This document shows, piece by piece, positions 52,888 to 60,825 of a stretch of DNA of 64,000 bases. The notes under the pieces are model-generated. The model ran no database searches. It saw only the letters and a program-made list of their open reading frames with translations, and was not told the origin of the DNA. Location: contig JAAFJP010000001.1 in assembly GCA_013298125.1 (NCBI GenBank), forward strand, positions 62,001 to 126,000, written 5' to 3'. The stretch is from Cytophagales bacterium (GTDB taxonomy: Bacteria > Bacteroidota > Bacteroidia > Cytophagales > Spirosomataceae). Position 1 is the first letter of the stretch. Each line of letters begins with the position of its first letter. A program made the translations under genes and the position numbers.

Positions 52888-53760
52888 ATGAACAATACAT
52901 TTGATTTTAATCGTTTCTCCTTGCTCGTAAAGCGGCAATGGGTTGAAAATAAGAATCTGTTTTTGATGGCGAGCGTAATTCTCACGGGCTTAGGAATTAT
53001 ATTTTACGCTCTAAATATGAATTGGGTAAATGGAAGTATTCGTAATTTTCAAAAAGAGCTATGTTACTTTGGACTATTTTTATCGGGAACAATTTTCACC
53101 AGTTACATTTTCAGAGATTTTCATAATAAAAATGCTTCTACTAATTTTTTACTAATTCCAGCCTCTCAGTTTGAAAAACTACTAAATGGGCTTTTTTACG
53201 CTTTTATTTTCTTTCCAATAATTTATTTTTTACTTTTTGGAATAGTAGATTTCTGTTTTGTAAAAATTGGTAATTCAATCATTATTAGTCAAGAAAAGTT
53301 ACCCAAAGTTGATGGGGTCTATGATTTATTAAACTATACCTTATATGAAGGAATTAGATTTACCGATGCAGTATCTATTGAAGAAATGGCAGAAAAGAGT
53401 TATTACAGTTTAACAGAATTTCTATTTATATTACTTTTTTGGGGTATAGTCCAATCAATCATGATTTTAGGTTCAATGATTTTTGAACAATGGGCTTTGA
53501 TAAAAACAGGATTTAGTGTTTTTGTTATTGCACTCCTGATAGGTCTTTTATTTAATCTTGCAATAAAACTATCTTATGGGGATTTGTACGAAAGGTTACA
53601 ACAAATAGAGACCCAAAATGATAATATTGATGGTTATCATAATTTTGTTTCACCAGTAAGTTCTTTTTTTAATGATATGCTTAAAATTTTGGCTAAGTAT
53701 GTTGCTATCCCTCTCATATTGATAATTGCCTATTTCAAACTTAAAGAAAAACAAGTATAA
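52888..53760 (+). CDS. ABC-2-like permease subunit
   Basis: 290 residues, hydrophobic, about six membrane helices (LFLMASVILTGLGIIFYALN, LCYFGLFLSGTIFTSYIF, FIFFPIIYFLLFGIVDFCFV, FILLFWGIVQSIMILGSMIF, GFSVFVIALLIGLLFNLAI, YVAIPLILIIAYFKL). No named family, but its place between the ABC ATPase and a YtrA-type regulator makes it the membrane half of that transporter. Confidence 0.75.
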   Translation: MNNTFDFNRFSLLVKRQWVENKNLFLMASVILTGLGIIFYALNMNWVNGSIRNFQKELCYFGLFLSGTIFTSYIFRDFHNKNASTNFLLIPASQFEKLLNGLFYAFIFFPIIYFLLFGIVDFCFVKIGNSIIISQEKLPKVDGVYDLLNYTLYEGIRFTDAVSIEEMAEKSYYSLTEFLFILLFWGIVQSIMILGSMIFEQWALIKTGFSVFVIALLIGLLFNLAIKLSYGDLYERLQQIETQNDNIDGYHNFVSPVSSFFNDMLKILAKYVAIPLILIIAYFKLKEKQV

Positions 53761-53762
53761 CG

Positions 53763-54128
53763 ATGGAATTTAGAGATAATAAAGCGATATACCTCCAAAT
53801 AGCCGAGTTTATTTGCGAGCGTATCCTACTGAAACAATGGGCGGTGGGCGATAAAATTCCGTCCGTCCGTGAGTTGGCAGTACAGTTAGAAGTCAATCCG
53901 AACACCGTAGCAAGAACCGTAGAGTTCCTCCAACAAAAAGATATAATTTTCACGAAAAGAGGCATGGGCTATTTTGTTTCGGACGAAGCCATTGAGAAAG
54001 CAACGGCATTCAAAAAGGATGATTTTTTACAGAATGATTTACCCCTTTTTTTCAAGAATATTCAATTATTAGGGATTGATTTTGAGGAACTTAGGGGGAG
54101 GTTTGGGGAATTTCAGGAGGGAAAATAA
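53763..54128 (+). CDS. GntR family regulator, YtrA subfamily
   Basis: 121 residues. Winged helix-turn-helix of GntR type (MEFRDNKAIYLQIAEFICERIL, VGDKIPSVRELAVQLEVNPNTVARTVEFL, IFTKRGMGYFVSDEA) with only a short helical tail, the YtrA subfamily that typically represses its own ABC transporter operon. It starts 2 bases after the permease gene, so the three genes are one unit. Confidence 0.92.
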   Translation: MEFRDNKAIYLQIAEFICERILLKQWAVGDKIPSVRELAVQLEVNPNTVARTVEFLQQKDIIFTKRGMGYFVSDEAIEKATAFKKDDFLQNDLPLFFKNIQLLGIDFEELRGRFGEFQEGK

Positions 54129-54132
54129 ACAG

Positions 54133-54211
54133 ACAACATCCCCCTGCCCCCTTCAAAGGGGGAATTGCACTAATGGTAAATCCCCCTTTGAAGGGGGCAG
54201 GGGGATGTTGT
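54133..54211. repeat. palindromic element B
   Basis: Perfect 31-bp arms (54133-54163 and 54181-54211) with a 17-base loop, containing CATCCCCCTGCCCCCTTCAA. It lies 4 bases past the GntR stop and ends 22 bases before the next ATG. GC-rich against its AT-rich surroundings; same general type as elements A, C, D and E. Confidence 0.95.
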
Positions 54212-54233
54212 GGACAAACAAACAAAAAACAAC

Positions 54234-54929
54234 ATGAAAACATCAAATAAATTATTACTCGGTACAGGGATTTGTATCGTTTTGGGGATATTTTCTTTTG
54301 CTTTTATGATGCGTGGGGCGTATCAGAAGGCGTTGGCAGCACCCGTATTATCAGAGAGAGTTTCTATTGATTTGAAACCTATCAAATATCTCAATCTTGA
54401 CTTTGAGGGCAGTCTTCATTTTGTACATGGAGATATGTATGCTATTGAGATTTTGAGAGATTACAAAGACTCATTAAGTCTTAATTATCAAGGAGATACG
54501 TTGATTTTAGATGCTAAGAAATTAGGGTGGATAATTTTTACTTCACCACAAGTACCTATTTTGAAGTCTTATTCAACTGATAATGATGATGTACAAACAG
54601 AGAGAGAATACAATGATGAAGAAGATGATATATACAATTTAAGAATATCAGTAGATAGTGTAATGACAGGTAGTTTTATAGCAAATATTCAGGAAACATT
54701 TTCTGTTAATTTTAACAAGTGTACCTTAGACAAAGTTGAAATAAAGAATAAAGAAATTTCAAGCTATACCTTTGACCAAAGTAAGATTAAACAGTTAAAT
54801 CTGAAACTTCCTTTGTACTCAGAATTGCATTTTGATTATTCTCAAATTCAATCTAAAAATGTAATATTGGGAGATAGTTGTGAGGTATTTTTTAAGGGGA
54901 AACAGTCTTATTCTTCTTTTTTGAGGTAA
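54234..54929 (+). CDS. hypothetical exported protein
   Basis: 231 residues from ATG 54234 (MKTSNKLLLGTGICIVLGIFSFAFMMRG, one N-terminal helix that anchors or exports it). The rest is beta-rich and soluble (LNLDFEGSLHFVHGD, DSLSLNYQGDTLILDAK, NIQETFSVNFNKCTLDKVEI, KQLNLKLPLYSELHFDYSQI). The pattern of repeated short strands recalls DUF2807-type adhesin-like proteins, but I would not name it. It belongs to the ABC operon by position, although palindrome B separates it from gntR. Confidence 0.55.
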   Translation: MKTSNKLLLGTGICIVLGIFSFAFMMRGAYQKALAAPVLSERVSIDLKPIKYLNLDFEGSLHFVHGDMYAIEILRDYKDSLSLNYQGDTLILDAKKLGWIIFTSPQVPILKSYSTDNDDVQTEREYNDEEDDIYNLRISVDSVMTGSFIANIQETFSVNFNKCTLDKVEIKNKEISSYTFDQSKIKQLNLKLPLYSELHFDYSQIQSKNVILGDSCEVFFKGKQSYSSFLR

Positions 54930-54954
54930 ACAAATTTTTCTACAAAAAACCAAC

Positions 54955-55005
54955 AAAATCCCATTCATAATGATAAGAAATATTTATCTTTATGAGTGGG
55001 ATTTT
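54955..55005 (+). terminator. rho-independent terminator
   Basis: AAAATCCCATTCATAA and TTATGAGTGGGATTTT, 16 bases with a G-T pair, stand 25 bases after the stop of the gene before. Confidence 0.75.
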
Positions 55006-55036
55006 CCATTACTACGAGAATCAAAAACTCAAACTC

Positions 55037-56434
55037 ATGAAAAAACTATTCGCTTTTGTTCTTCTTTTTCTTTCTGTTTTTTCTGTGAAATCACAAGTCA
55101 GGGAATCCCCAATAGCTTACATTAAGAAATTTCAACAATATCGACTTTACAGCCATGATGTTGATTCAGTGCTATATTATGCTAAGAAATTGGGTTCTAA
55201 AAAAGATTTTGCATATTGGTTTAATCATTTGATTCATAACGAATTTGCTCTTTCATTCGTGAAACCAAATTTTAAAAATGATAGTAGCTCATTAAAGCAA
55301 AAGAAATGGGAAAATGAATTAGTTTATGATAGAGAAGTGCTAAGGCAAATGATGTCAGACACGATGTCATTGCTTAGAGAAACGGCTAAACCCATTTATT
55401 ACTGGAATGCGATTCAAGAAAATAGTAATAATAAGGCTGAGTTGGAACGATTAACCAAAGAATTCATGGCAGAGGGATTTTTGCCTAAGAATTTTTATAA
55501 GGATAGAACAGGACGTTATGGTTTGATGATTCACAGAGTCATTAATGAACAAATTGAATTAAAACCTTTGGCAAATACTCTTTTCAATTTGATTAAAGAA
55601 AATGTAATAAATAATCAAATAAATGTCACTGATTCTATTTCAAGAGATGATTCAGATAAAAGAGCCTGTTTTCGATATTTATATGCTTACATTAGTTTTT
55701 GGGAATCGACTCAAACCGATGATAAAAAGAATAAGGAACTTTTATTAAAAACAGCCTTTGAATATAGCCCTGACTTAACTTATAAAGTACATGACAGAGG
55801 ATATTTTTATGATAAAATGTTGCTTTCAGGTAAAGATTCATTTGATGAGGAATATTTGAAGTTTATGGAATCTAATTATTCTGATAAAAAACAAATTCTC
55901 TCAGTATTACTTAAAATGGCACTCAATGAACCTAAGCATAAAGCAATCTTGAAGCAATTTTATGAGAAGAATAATTTTACCGAAAACAACTTCGTAGATT
56001 TCTGGAAGGCTTCTATTGATAAAAATGGCAAAAACGCCCCATCTGTATCTCTCAGCTTACTTGACGGAACGCTATTTTCAAGCAAGAATAATTTAGGAAA
56101 ATGGATATTGATGGACTTTTGGGGTACTTGGTGTGGTCCATGTCGAGAAGAACATCCTGACTTGCAAAGATTCCATGAATCAATTAAATCTCAGAGTATC
56201 AGGGGAATATCTTTAATTACTGTGGCTTGCAGAGATACAAAAGAGCAAGTCGTAAAATATATGGATAGCAAAAAATTATCCTTTCCCGTCGTCATGGCGG
56301 ATGATAAAATTGAAAAAGATTTTGCTGTTCAGGGTTATCCAAGTAAAATTTTGATAAGCCCCACAGGAAAATATATTAATATTCCTTTCGGTGTAGATTG
56401 GCAAACTCTCATAAAGGATTATTGCGATTTGTAA
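55037..56434 (+). CDS. secreted TlpA-like thioredoxin-fold protein
   Basis: 465 residues from ATG 55037 (signal peptide MKKLFAFVLLFLSVFSVKSQ); an in-frame ATG at 54992 lies in the terminator hairpin. Residues 20-330 are helical and unrecognised. The C-terminal thioredoxin fold (about 330-465) has the redox motif WGTWCGPCREEHPDL, then ISLITVACRDTKEQVVKY and the cis-proline loop VQGYPSKILI. TlpA-like proteins act as periplasmic disulfide reductases. The 3' end overlaps the convergent gene by 26 bases. In Bacteroidota such two-part proteins are common near transporters, but the role of the N-terminal part is unknown. Confidence 0.83.
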   Translation: MKKLFAFVLLFLSVFSVKSQVRESPIAYIKKFQQYRLYSHDVDSVLYYAKKLGSKKDFAYWFNHLIHNEFALSFVKPNFKNDSSSLKQKKWENELVYDREVLRQMMSDTMSLLRETAKPIYYWNAIQENSNNKAELERLTKEFMAEGFLPKNFYKDRTGRYGLMIHRVINEQIELKPLANTLFNLIKENVINNQINVTDSISRDDSDKRACFRYLYAYISFWESTQTDDKKNKELLLKTAFEYSPDLTYKVHDRGYFYDKMLLSGKDSFDEEYLKFMESNYSDKKQILSVLLKMALNEPKHKAILKQFYEKNNFTENNFVDFWKASIDKNGKNAPSVSLSLLDGTLFSSKNNLGKWILMDFWGTWCGPCREEHPDLQRFHESIKSQSIRGISLITVACRDTKEQVVKYMDSKKLSFPVVMADDKIEKDFAVQGYPSKILISPTGKYINIPFGVDWQTLIKDYCDL

Positions 56435-57614
56435 CCACCATCCACTCCGCCAACAAAGCCAAACAATGTGCCTCACAAGTCCAATTGATGTGGAAAAGTT
56501 TGGAAGAAGATAATTTGTAGAGCAAAGGGTTTTCGTAGGCGGTAAGTAGTCCTGCGATGAAGAAACCAGCCCCCCCCGCCCCCGATGGGGGAGCTTTCTC
56601 GTCCACAAAATTGAACGAAATAACGGACGATGAAGCTCCCCCATCGGGGGCGGGGGGGGCTACTGTTTCTAATATTACTTTATCCCAAAAACTCAAATCC
56701 ACTTTCTGTAAATAATACAAAATATCTCCTTCCAATTTCTCCCGACAAATTTCTAATTCGGGAATGTGAAATTTATTCATCAATCGCATGACGTGATACA
56801 TAATCAAAGGTGTGCGTGCGTACTGATGTGCTACTCGAAAAGGTTGTTCGATGTACTGATTTGAGAGAATTGTTTGTTGGATATATTTTACAGAATCTTG
56901 TCCGTGCTGGTCTAATTCTAAACCAAAATGTAATTGACAATAAATCATATTCGACAAAGCACAAGCATCAAACTCGATGTACATATCTTTGCCAAACCAA
57001 GTGGAATAAGCATTGAGGTTTTTGTATTCTGGAAACGTATTTTTGATTTGTTGTTTATGATTATTGGAATGTTGTATCAACTTGTTTTGCAACCACTTAG
57101 CATCTTCTCGTGTATGCGGAAGCGTCATGTAAATCATCGCAGTATCATCAATGTCATCAGGGATTTTGAAGTGATTGAAACGATGCAGAAGATTACCGTG
57201 TGGGAAATGTTGTGAAGGATTGGTTTGAAAGAAATTATAAGTATTTAGTGCATCTTTATTTTTGAATAAATTATAACTACGGACAGCCTTATCCGTAATT
57301 TGTTCAACTAATTTTTGAGATTCAAGTGATAATTTTTCCTTGATATTATTAAGTGTAAAAACCGTAATTGCCGTAAAAAAAACATTCGTATCTGGACGAC
57401 GATATCGCAAATATTCATTACTCCGATACGACTCAAAAATACCTTCGGGAAAGTATTTTCGATTAGCGGCATCTTGGAGATGTACAATTTTTTGTATGAG
57501 GTCGTCCAGAGAAAACCTCACCCCCGACCCCTCTCCCATTGAGAGGGGAGTATTCGTCTGTCTAAAAACTCCCCTCTCCACGGGAGAGGGGTCGGGGGTG
57601 AGGCTCTTATTCAT
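56409..57614 (-). CDS. hypothetical protein with a DxDDTA motif, carrying two in-frame palindromes
   Basis: 401 residues, no signal peptide. Residues 153-160 read DDIDDTAM, the acidic motif of class II terpene cyclases (squalene-hopene and copalyl type), in an otherwise helical protein (NNIKEKLSLESQKLVEQ, EDAKWLQNKLIQHSN, YARTPLIMYHVMRLM). I do not recognise the family, and the length is below that of the known bacterial class II cyclases, so a cyclase-like fold is only a possibility. Palindrome D supplies residues 4-33 (LTPDPSPVERGV..., SMGEGSGVR) and palindrome C residues 318-349 (TVAPPAPDGGAS, EKAPPSGAGGAG). Both keep the frame. The start ATG overlaps the stop of the GNAT gene upstream (ATGA), so it is translationally coupled. 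Confidence 0.7.
   Translation of the reverse strand: MNKSLTPDPSPVERGVFRQTNTPLSMGEGSGVRFSLDDLIQKIVHLQDAANRKYFPEGIFESYRSNEYLRYRRPDTNVFFTAITVFTLNNIKEKLSLESQKLVEQITDKAVRSYNLFKNKDALNTYNFFQTNPSQHFPHGNLLHRFNHFKIPDDIDDTAMIYMTLPHTREDAKWLQNKLIQHSNNHKQQIKNTFPEYKNLNAYSTWFGKDMYIEFDACALSNMIYCQLHFGLELDQHGQDSVKYIQQTILSNQYIEQPFRVAHQYARTPLIMYHVMRLMNKFHIPELEICREKLEGDILYYLQKVDLSFWDKVILETVAPPAPDGGASSSVISFNFVDEKAPPSGAGGAGFFIAGLLTAYENPLLYKLSSSKLFHINWTCEAHCLALLAEWMVVTNRNNPL
56568..56661. repeat. palindromic element C, in frame in the DxDDTA gene
   Basis: Perfect 29-bp arms (56568-56596 and 56633-56661), with an extra TCGTCC pairing further in, around the sequence GCCCCCGATGGGGGAGCTT. Translated on the minus strand it gives PPAPDGGA on one arm and APPSGAGGA on the other. 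Confidence 0.93.
57516..57603. repeat. palindromic element D, forms the N-terminus of the DxDDTA protein
   Basis: Arms of 36 bases (57516-57551 and 57568-57603) with two mismatches, loop 16. Contains CCTCACCCCCGACCCCTCTC, akin to elements A and E. Its right edge is 9 bases from the ATG at 57614, so it inserted just after the start codon. Confidence 0.93.
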
Positions 57615-58105
57615 AAATATTTTATCATCGAATCTTCATCAACAAACTCATTCTCTGCCATTTGAATACTGTTCCGTTCAACCGCAAAAGTCTCAAATCC
57701 TTCTGAAAGATACAAACTTTTTGCTCTGTGATTGGTGGCTACGACGGTCAGATAAATTTGTTTTAATCCTTCGCCTTGCATGGCTCTGTCTGTACAGGCT
57801 TGTAAGAGTTTCCGTCCGAGTCCTTGCCCTTTGGCTTTTTCAGAGACGTACATTCTGAAAATCAAGCCTTTATGTTTTAGTTTTACAAATAAATCTCTTT
57901 TGAAACCTACCGTTCCTACTAATTCTCCATCGTCCGAAAATGCTCCCAAAGTAAAGTTTTCAAAAGTATCTTTCGTTGGGAAAACCTCGCCCACAATGTC
58001 AATGGCAGAAACTCTGAAAAACTGTGGTTCGTCAGTAATGGCTCTCACAAGTAAATCGTAATAGGCTTTTATATCGTTGGCTTCGGTGATGGTTTTTATA
58101 TTCAT
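57611..58105 (-). CDS. GNAT family acetyltransferase
   Basis: 164-residue single-domain GCN5-related N-acetyltransferase. Acetyl-CoA loop RMYVSEKAKGQGLGRKLLQ (Q/RxxGxG/A, residues about 90-100), preceded by the beta-4 strand GLIFRMYV and followed by LTVVATNHRAKSLYLSEGFETF, the typical last strands. Acceptor unknown. Its stop overlaps the start of the DxDDTA gene (ATGA), coupling the two; a third gene upstream is also a GNAT. Confidence 0.9.
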   Translation of the reverse strand: MNIKTITEANDIKAYYDLLVRAITDEPQFFRVSAIDIVGEVFPTKDTFENFTLGAFSDDGELVGTVGFKRDLFVKLKHKGLIFRMYVSEKAKGQGLGRKLLQACTDRAMQGEGLKQIYLTVVATNHRAKSLYLSEGFETFAVERNSIQMAENEFVDEDSMIKYL

Positions 58106-58221
58106 AAGTATTCGTTGAGAAACAGTTTATTATGTTATTTGAAAGTAAAAAACCGACTATAACTATTTGAAAACCATTTATTTACGGATTTTTATAACTT
58201 ATCAACTTATAGACTTAAAAC

Positions 58222-58692
58222 TTAACGACTGTTTAGTGGGTATTCCATTTTAATATCTGTTCTTTCATAAAGCGTTCCTCCGAGAGGTACTTCCACAAAA
58301 CCCACACTCAAATACATCGTAATTGCAGGCGTTAATGCACGATTTGAGAGTAAATACAAGGTTTTAGCTTTCCGTTTTTTGGCTTCTTCAATCGTGATGA
58401 GACACATCTTTTTACCCAAACCCAAACCTTGTGCTTTGGGCGTTACACCCATTTTTGCGAGTTCATATACACCATCGCCATCATGTATGAGGGCGGATGT
58501 ACCCACGATTTCATCGTCCAATTTAGCCAAAAAGATTTGCCCACCAGCATCAATAATTGCCTGTGGGTCGTCTAATTGCTCTAAATCGTGAGGTTCAACT
58601 TTAAAGAATTTTTCAATCCATTCAACATTAATTCTTTTGAAGTCTTCTTTGTAAATATGCTGATATTCAATGATTTGTAATTCTTTTTTCAT
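58222..58692 (-). CDS. GNAT family acetyltransferase
   Basis: 156 residues. GNAT core with the CoA loop GVTPKAQGLGLGKKMCLI, preceded by YELAKMGV and followed by TLYLLSNRALTPAITMYLSVGFVEV. The HEAT-like N-terminus (LKRINVEWIEKFFKVEPHDLEQLDDPQ) is typical of the MarR-associated/GNAT subgroup that modifies small molecules or amino acids. Acceptor unknown. It is the second of three GNAT genes in a row on this strand. Confidence 0.9.
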   Translation of the reverse strand: MKKELQIIEYQHIYKEDFKRINVEWIEKFFKVEPHDLEQLDDPQAIIDAGGQIFLAKLDDEIVGTSALIHDGDGVYELAKMGVTPKAQGLGLGKKMCLITIEEAKKRKAKTLYLLSNRALTPAITMYLSVGFVEVPLGGTLYERTDIKMEYPLNSR

Positions 58693-58730
58693 GTTTTAAT
58701 GTATCGTTTTACTACCTATCCTCTTGCATT

Positions 58731-58817
58731 TTTCAGAACACGATTTGATGATTTATAAGATTAAAAAAGATTGAATATGGCAATCCTATTAATCTTGTCA
58801 ATCATTAAATCGTGTTT
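58731..58817. repeat. inverted repeat, CAGAACACGATT family copy 2
   Basis: TTTCAGAACACGATTTGATG (from 58731) faces AATCATTAAATCGTGTTTA ending at the stop codon of the GNAT gene at 58816. Second copy of the inner element at 9543-9651. The right end is truncated and merges with the gene's 3' end. Confidence 0.7.
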
Positions 58818-59298
58818 ATATTGCCTTTTCAAAAAAATGCGTATCAACCGCCATAATCGGAAAAACGCTTGGTAAATTCTGTTTTTCAATTAACGTAAAT
58901 CCATTTCGCTCATAAAATCTAATGGCAGCTTGCAAACGTTCGAGAGTACCAAGATAAAGATTTTTGAAACCACCTTCACGAGCGGAGTTTTCCAAAATAT
59001 CAAATAGTCTTTGAGCAATGCCATATTCTTTTCCTCTAAATTCTTTCTTCACAAACATCTTTCTGATTGTACCTACATCTTCGCCACAGTCAATCAAGGC
59101 AATCGTACCAACGACTTCACCCTCAGATTTCGCTACCCAAAAATTACCTTTCCCTTGTTGATAAAAACTTGGAATATTCAACAAGTCTTGTTGTTCATTG
59201 ATGGTAATCGGAACGTTAAATTCGTTTTGTTGTATGTTCAAAATCAAGTTTACAATATTGTTAGTATCTTGATTTTCAAATGGTTGTATTGTAATCAT
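58816..59298 (-). CDS. GNAT family acetyltransferase
   Basis: 160 residues. GNAT fold with strand GTIRKMFVKKEFRGKEYGIAQRLF (CoA-loop variant RGKEYGIA instead of RxxGxG) and LGTLERLQAAIRFYERNGFTLIEKQ. ALIDCGEDVG is the loop that often carries the acid. The C-terminus FFEKAI lies in the repeat at 58731. Acceptor unknown. Part of the GNAT/PhzF cluster on the minus strand. Confidence 0.88.
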   Translation of the reverse strand: MITIQPFENQDTNNIVNLILNIQQNEFNVPITINEQQDLLNIPSFYQQGKGNFWVAKSEGEVVGTIALIDCGEDVGTIRKMFVKKEFRGKEYGIAQRLFDILENSAREGGFKNLYLGTLERLQAAIRFYERNGFTLIEKQNLPSVFPIMAVDTHFFEKAI

Positions 59299-59307
59299 GG
59301 CTTGTAA

Positions 59308-59399
59308 ACCTCGCCCTCCGCCCCCCTCTCCGTTAGAGAGGGGGAGAAATCGTCCGAATGCTCCCCCTCTCTAACGGAGATGGGGCTGGGGGGTGAGGT
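59308..59399. repeat. palindromic element E
   Basis: 39-bp arms (59308-59346 and 59361-59399), the inner 20 perfect (TCTCCGTTAGAGAGGGGGAG) and the outer part with several mismatches, loop 14. It occupies the spacer between the GNAT start at 59298 and the PhzF stop. Same family as A and D by the CCCCTCTCC/GGAGAGGGG core. Confidence 0.9.
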
Positions 59400-59409
59400 G
59401 CTTTTGGTT

Positions 59410-60192
59410 TTACACATTTATCTCTCCCACTAAATAAGGAGCAACTTTTCCTGCAATTTTTACTCTATCGCCCACCAAAGTACACATCAACTCGCCCCCA
59501 CGTGAGGAAATTTGTCTGGCAGAAAGCGTAGTTTTATTCAAGGCTTTTGCCCAATAGGGCGTAAGCGTGGTATGTGCAGAACCCGTAACTGGGTCTTCAT
59601 CAACGCCCGAAGCTGGACCAAAGAATCTTGATACAAAATCAACTTCATCGCCCTTTGCCGTTACCATGACTCCACGACATTTTACAGAGGCAATTTTCTT
59701 TAAATCAGGCTTGAACCCTTTGATTTGGGCTTCATTGTCAAAAACTAACATATAATCCGTCAAGCCTTTGATAGTTTCTTTGGGCGTTGCTCCTAATGCT
59801 TCAATAAAGGCTTGGGGTGTTTCTGAGGGGGTTAATTTATCCATCGGAAAGTCCAATTCTAATAAATCTCCTTGTTTTTCAACCTTCAAAATCCCACTTC
59901 TTGAATTAAATTCGATTACTGATTTCGTATAATTTTCGTACTGAAAAATCTGATAAGCCGTTGCCAAAGTGGCGTGTCCACATAAATCGACTTCTACCGT
60001 TGGCGTAAACCAACGAATATGATATTTATCGCCTTCCCAGACGTAAAAAGCAGTTTCAGCAAGGTTATTTTCTAAGGCAATTTTTTGCATTAATTCGTCC
60101 GAAATCCATTCGGTCAATGGCACAACTGCGGCTGGGTTCCCACCGAAAACTTTGTCGGTGAAAGCGTCTAATTGGTAAATTTTTAGTTGCAT
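59410..60192 (-). CDS. PhzF family isomerase-like protein
   Basis: 260 residues of the PhzF/DapF-fold family, two pseudo-symmetric halves. Active-site Glu in MQKIALENNLAETAFYV (the conserved N-x-x-E pattern, about residue 45) and the second-half signature GVDEDPVTGSAHTTLTPYW at about 195-215 (GxDxDPVTGSAH). PhzF itself isomerises trans-2,3-dihydro-3-hydroxyanthranilate in phenazine synthesis, but homologues in this phylum are uncharacterised and no phenazine genes are near. The 28-bp tandem repeats at 60209 lie directly upstream. Confidence 0.91.
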   Translation of the reverse strand: MQLKIYQLDAFTDKVFGGNPAAVVPLTEWISDELMQKIALENNLAETAFYVWEGDKYHIRWFTPTVEVDLCGHATLATAYQIFQYENYTKSVIEFNSRSGILKVEKQGDLLELDFPMDKLTPSETPQAFIEALGATPKETIKGLTDYMLVFDNEAQIKGFKPDLKKIASVKCRGVMVTAKGDEVDFVSRFFGPASGVDEDPVTGSAHTTLTPYWAKALNKTTLSARQISSRGGELMCTLVGDRVKIAGKVAPYLVGEINV

Positions 60193-60208
60193 GGTATTTA
60201 TAGTTTTT

Positions 60209-60286
60209 GATTCAGGAGAATCGTTTTACATTTTTTGATTCAGGAGAATCGTTTTACATTTTTCGATTCAGGAGAATCGTTTTACA
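60209..60286. repeat. three tandem 28-bp repeats upstream of phzF-like gene
   Basis: Units start at 60209, 60237 and 60265 with the sequence GATTCAGGAGAATCGTTTTA followed by CAT and a T-run. Each carries a GATTC-AGGA-GAATC hairpin. The last unit overlaps the 3' end of the marR-like gene. Confidence 0.9.
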
Positions 60287-60764
60287 CAATTTTATGAAAT
60301 TCTTTAAACCTTTCTAAGTAACTTTTTTCTGTCCATACGTCTTCAATTTCTTTGATAGCAATCATAATATTATGTTCTCTGGACTCAATAATATCATCAT
60401 TCAAAGCTCTGATTTCTGCCCAAATTTTTTGTAAAATGGTCAATAAACTCTTTCCTTTTTTCGATATTTTCAGATTTCTTTTTCGGGCATCATCAGTTGA
60501 TTTTTTAGAAATAATTAATCCTTTCTTTTCTAAATCTTTCGCTATCTGGATAATGGCTGGATGGCTAACATTCAGATTTTCAGCCAATTCCATAATACTT
60601 GCTTCACCTTTTTGAGATAAATAATAAAAAAGTGGAAAGAATCGAGGTTCAAAATCGACATTATAAAATTTATAAACATCTAATGTGCTTTGCATCCCGA
60701 AGTCACTTAATCGTTTCAGGCGACTGGCAAAAGCCAATGTTCCTAAGTCGGCAATTATATCCAT
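60282..60764 (-). CDS. MarR family transcription regulator
   Basis: 160 residues. Winged HTH at about residues 45-115: FFPLFYYLSQKGEASIMELAENLNVSHPAIIQIAKDLEKKGLIISKKSTDDARKR; the recognition helix SHPAIIQIAKDL and wing are typical of MarR. It lies upstream of the PhzF-like gene and the GNAT genes on the same strand, with only the repeat array between. It may control that cluster and itself. Confidence 0.9.
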   Translation of the reverse strand: MDIIADLGTLAFASRLKRLSDFGMQSTLDVYKFYNVDFEPRFFPLFYYLSQKGEASIMELAENLNVSHPAIIQIAKDLEKKGLIISKKSTDDARKRNLKISKKGKSLLTILQKIWAEIRALNDDIIESREHNIMIAIKEIEDVWTEKSYLERFKEFHKIV

Positions 60765-60804
60765 TTTTTAGAAAAGTATTTGTCGTTAATTATTTAGGTA
60801 AACA

Positions 60805-60825
60805 ATTACGTAAGTGATTACGCAA
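60805..60825. promoter_or_regulatory. candidate MarR operator: tandem ATTACGTAA / ATTACGCAA
   Basis: Two 9-base copies 12 bases apart (60805-60813 and 60817-60825), the first with a TTACGTAA palindrome, 40-60 bases before the marR-like start. A TTTG (60823-60826, minus strand) could be a -33 element but no good -7 follows. Autoregulation by the neighbouring MarR is an inference. Confidence 0.45.

Noticed and set aside
60209-60286. CRISPR interpretation of the 28-bp tandem repeats
   Set aside because: The units are contiguous with no spacer between them.
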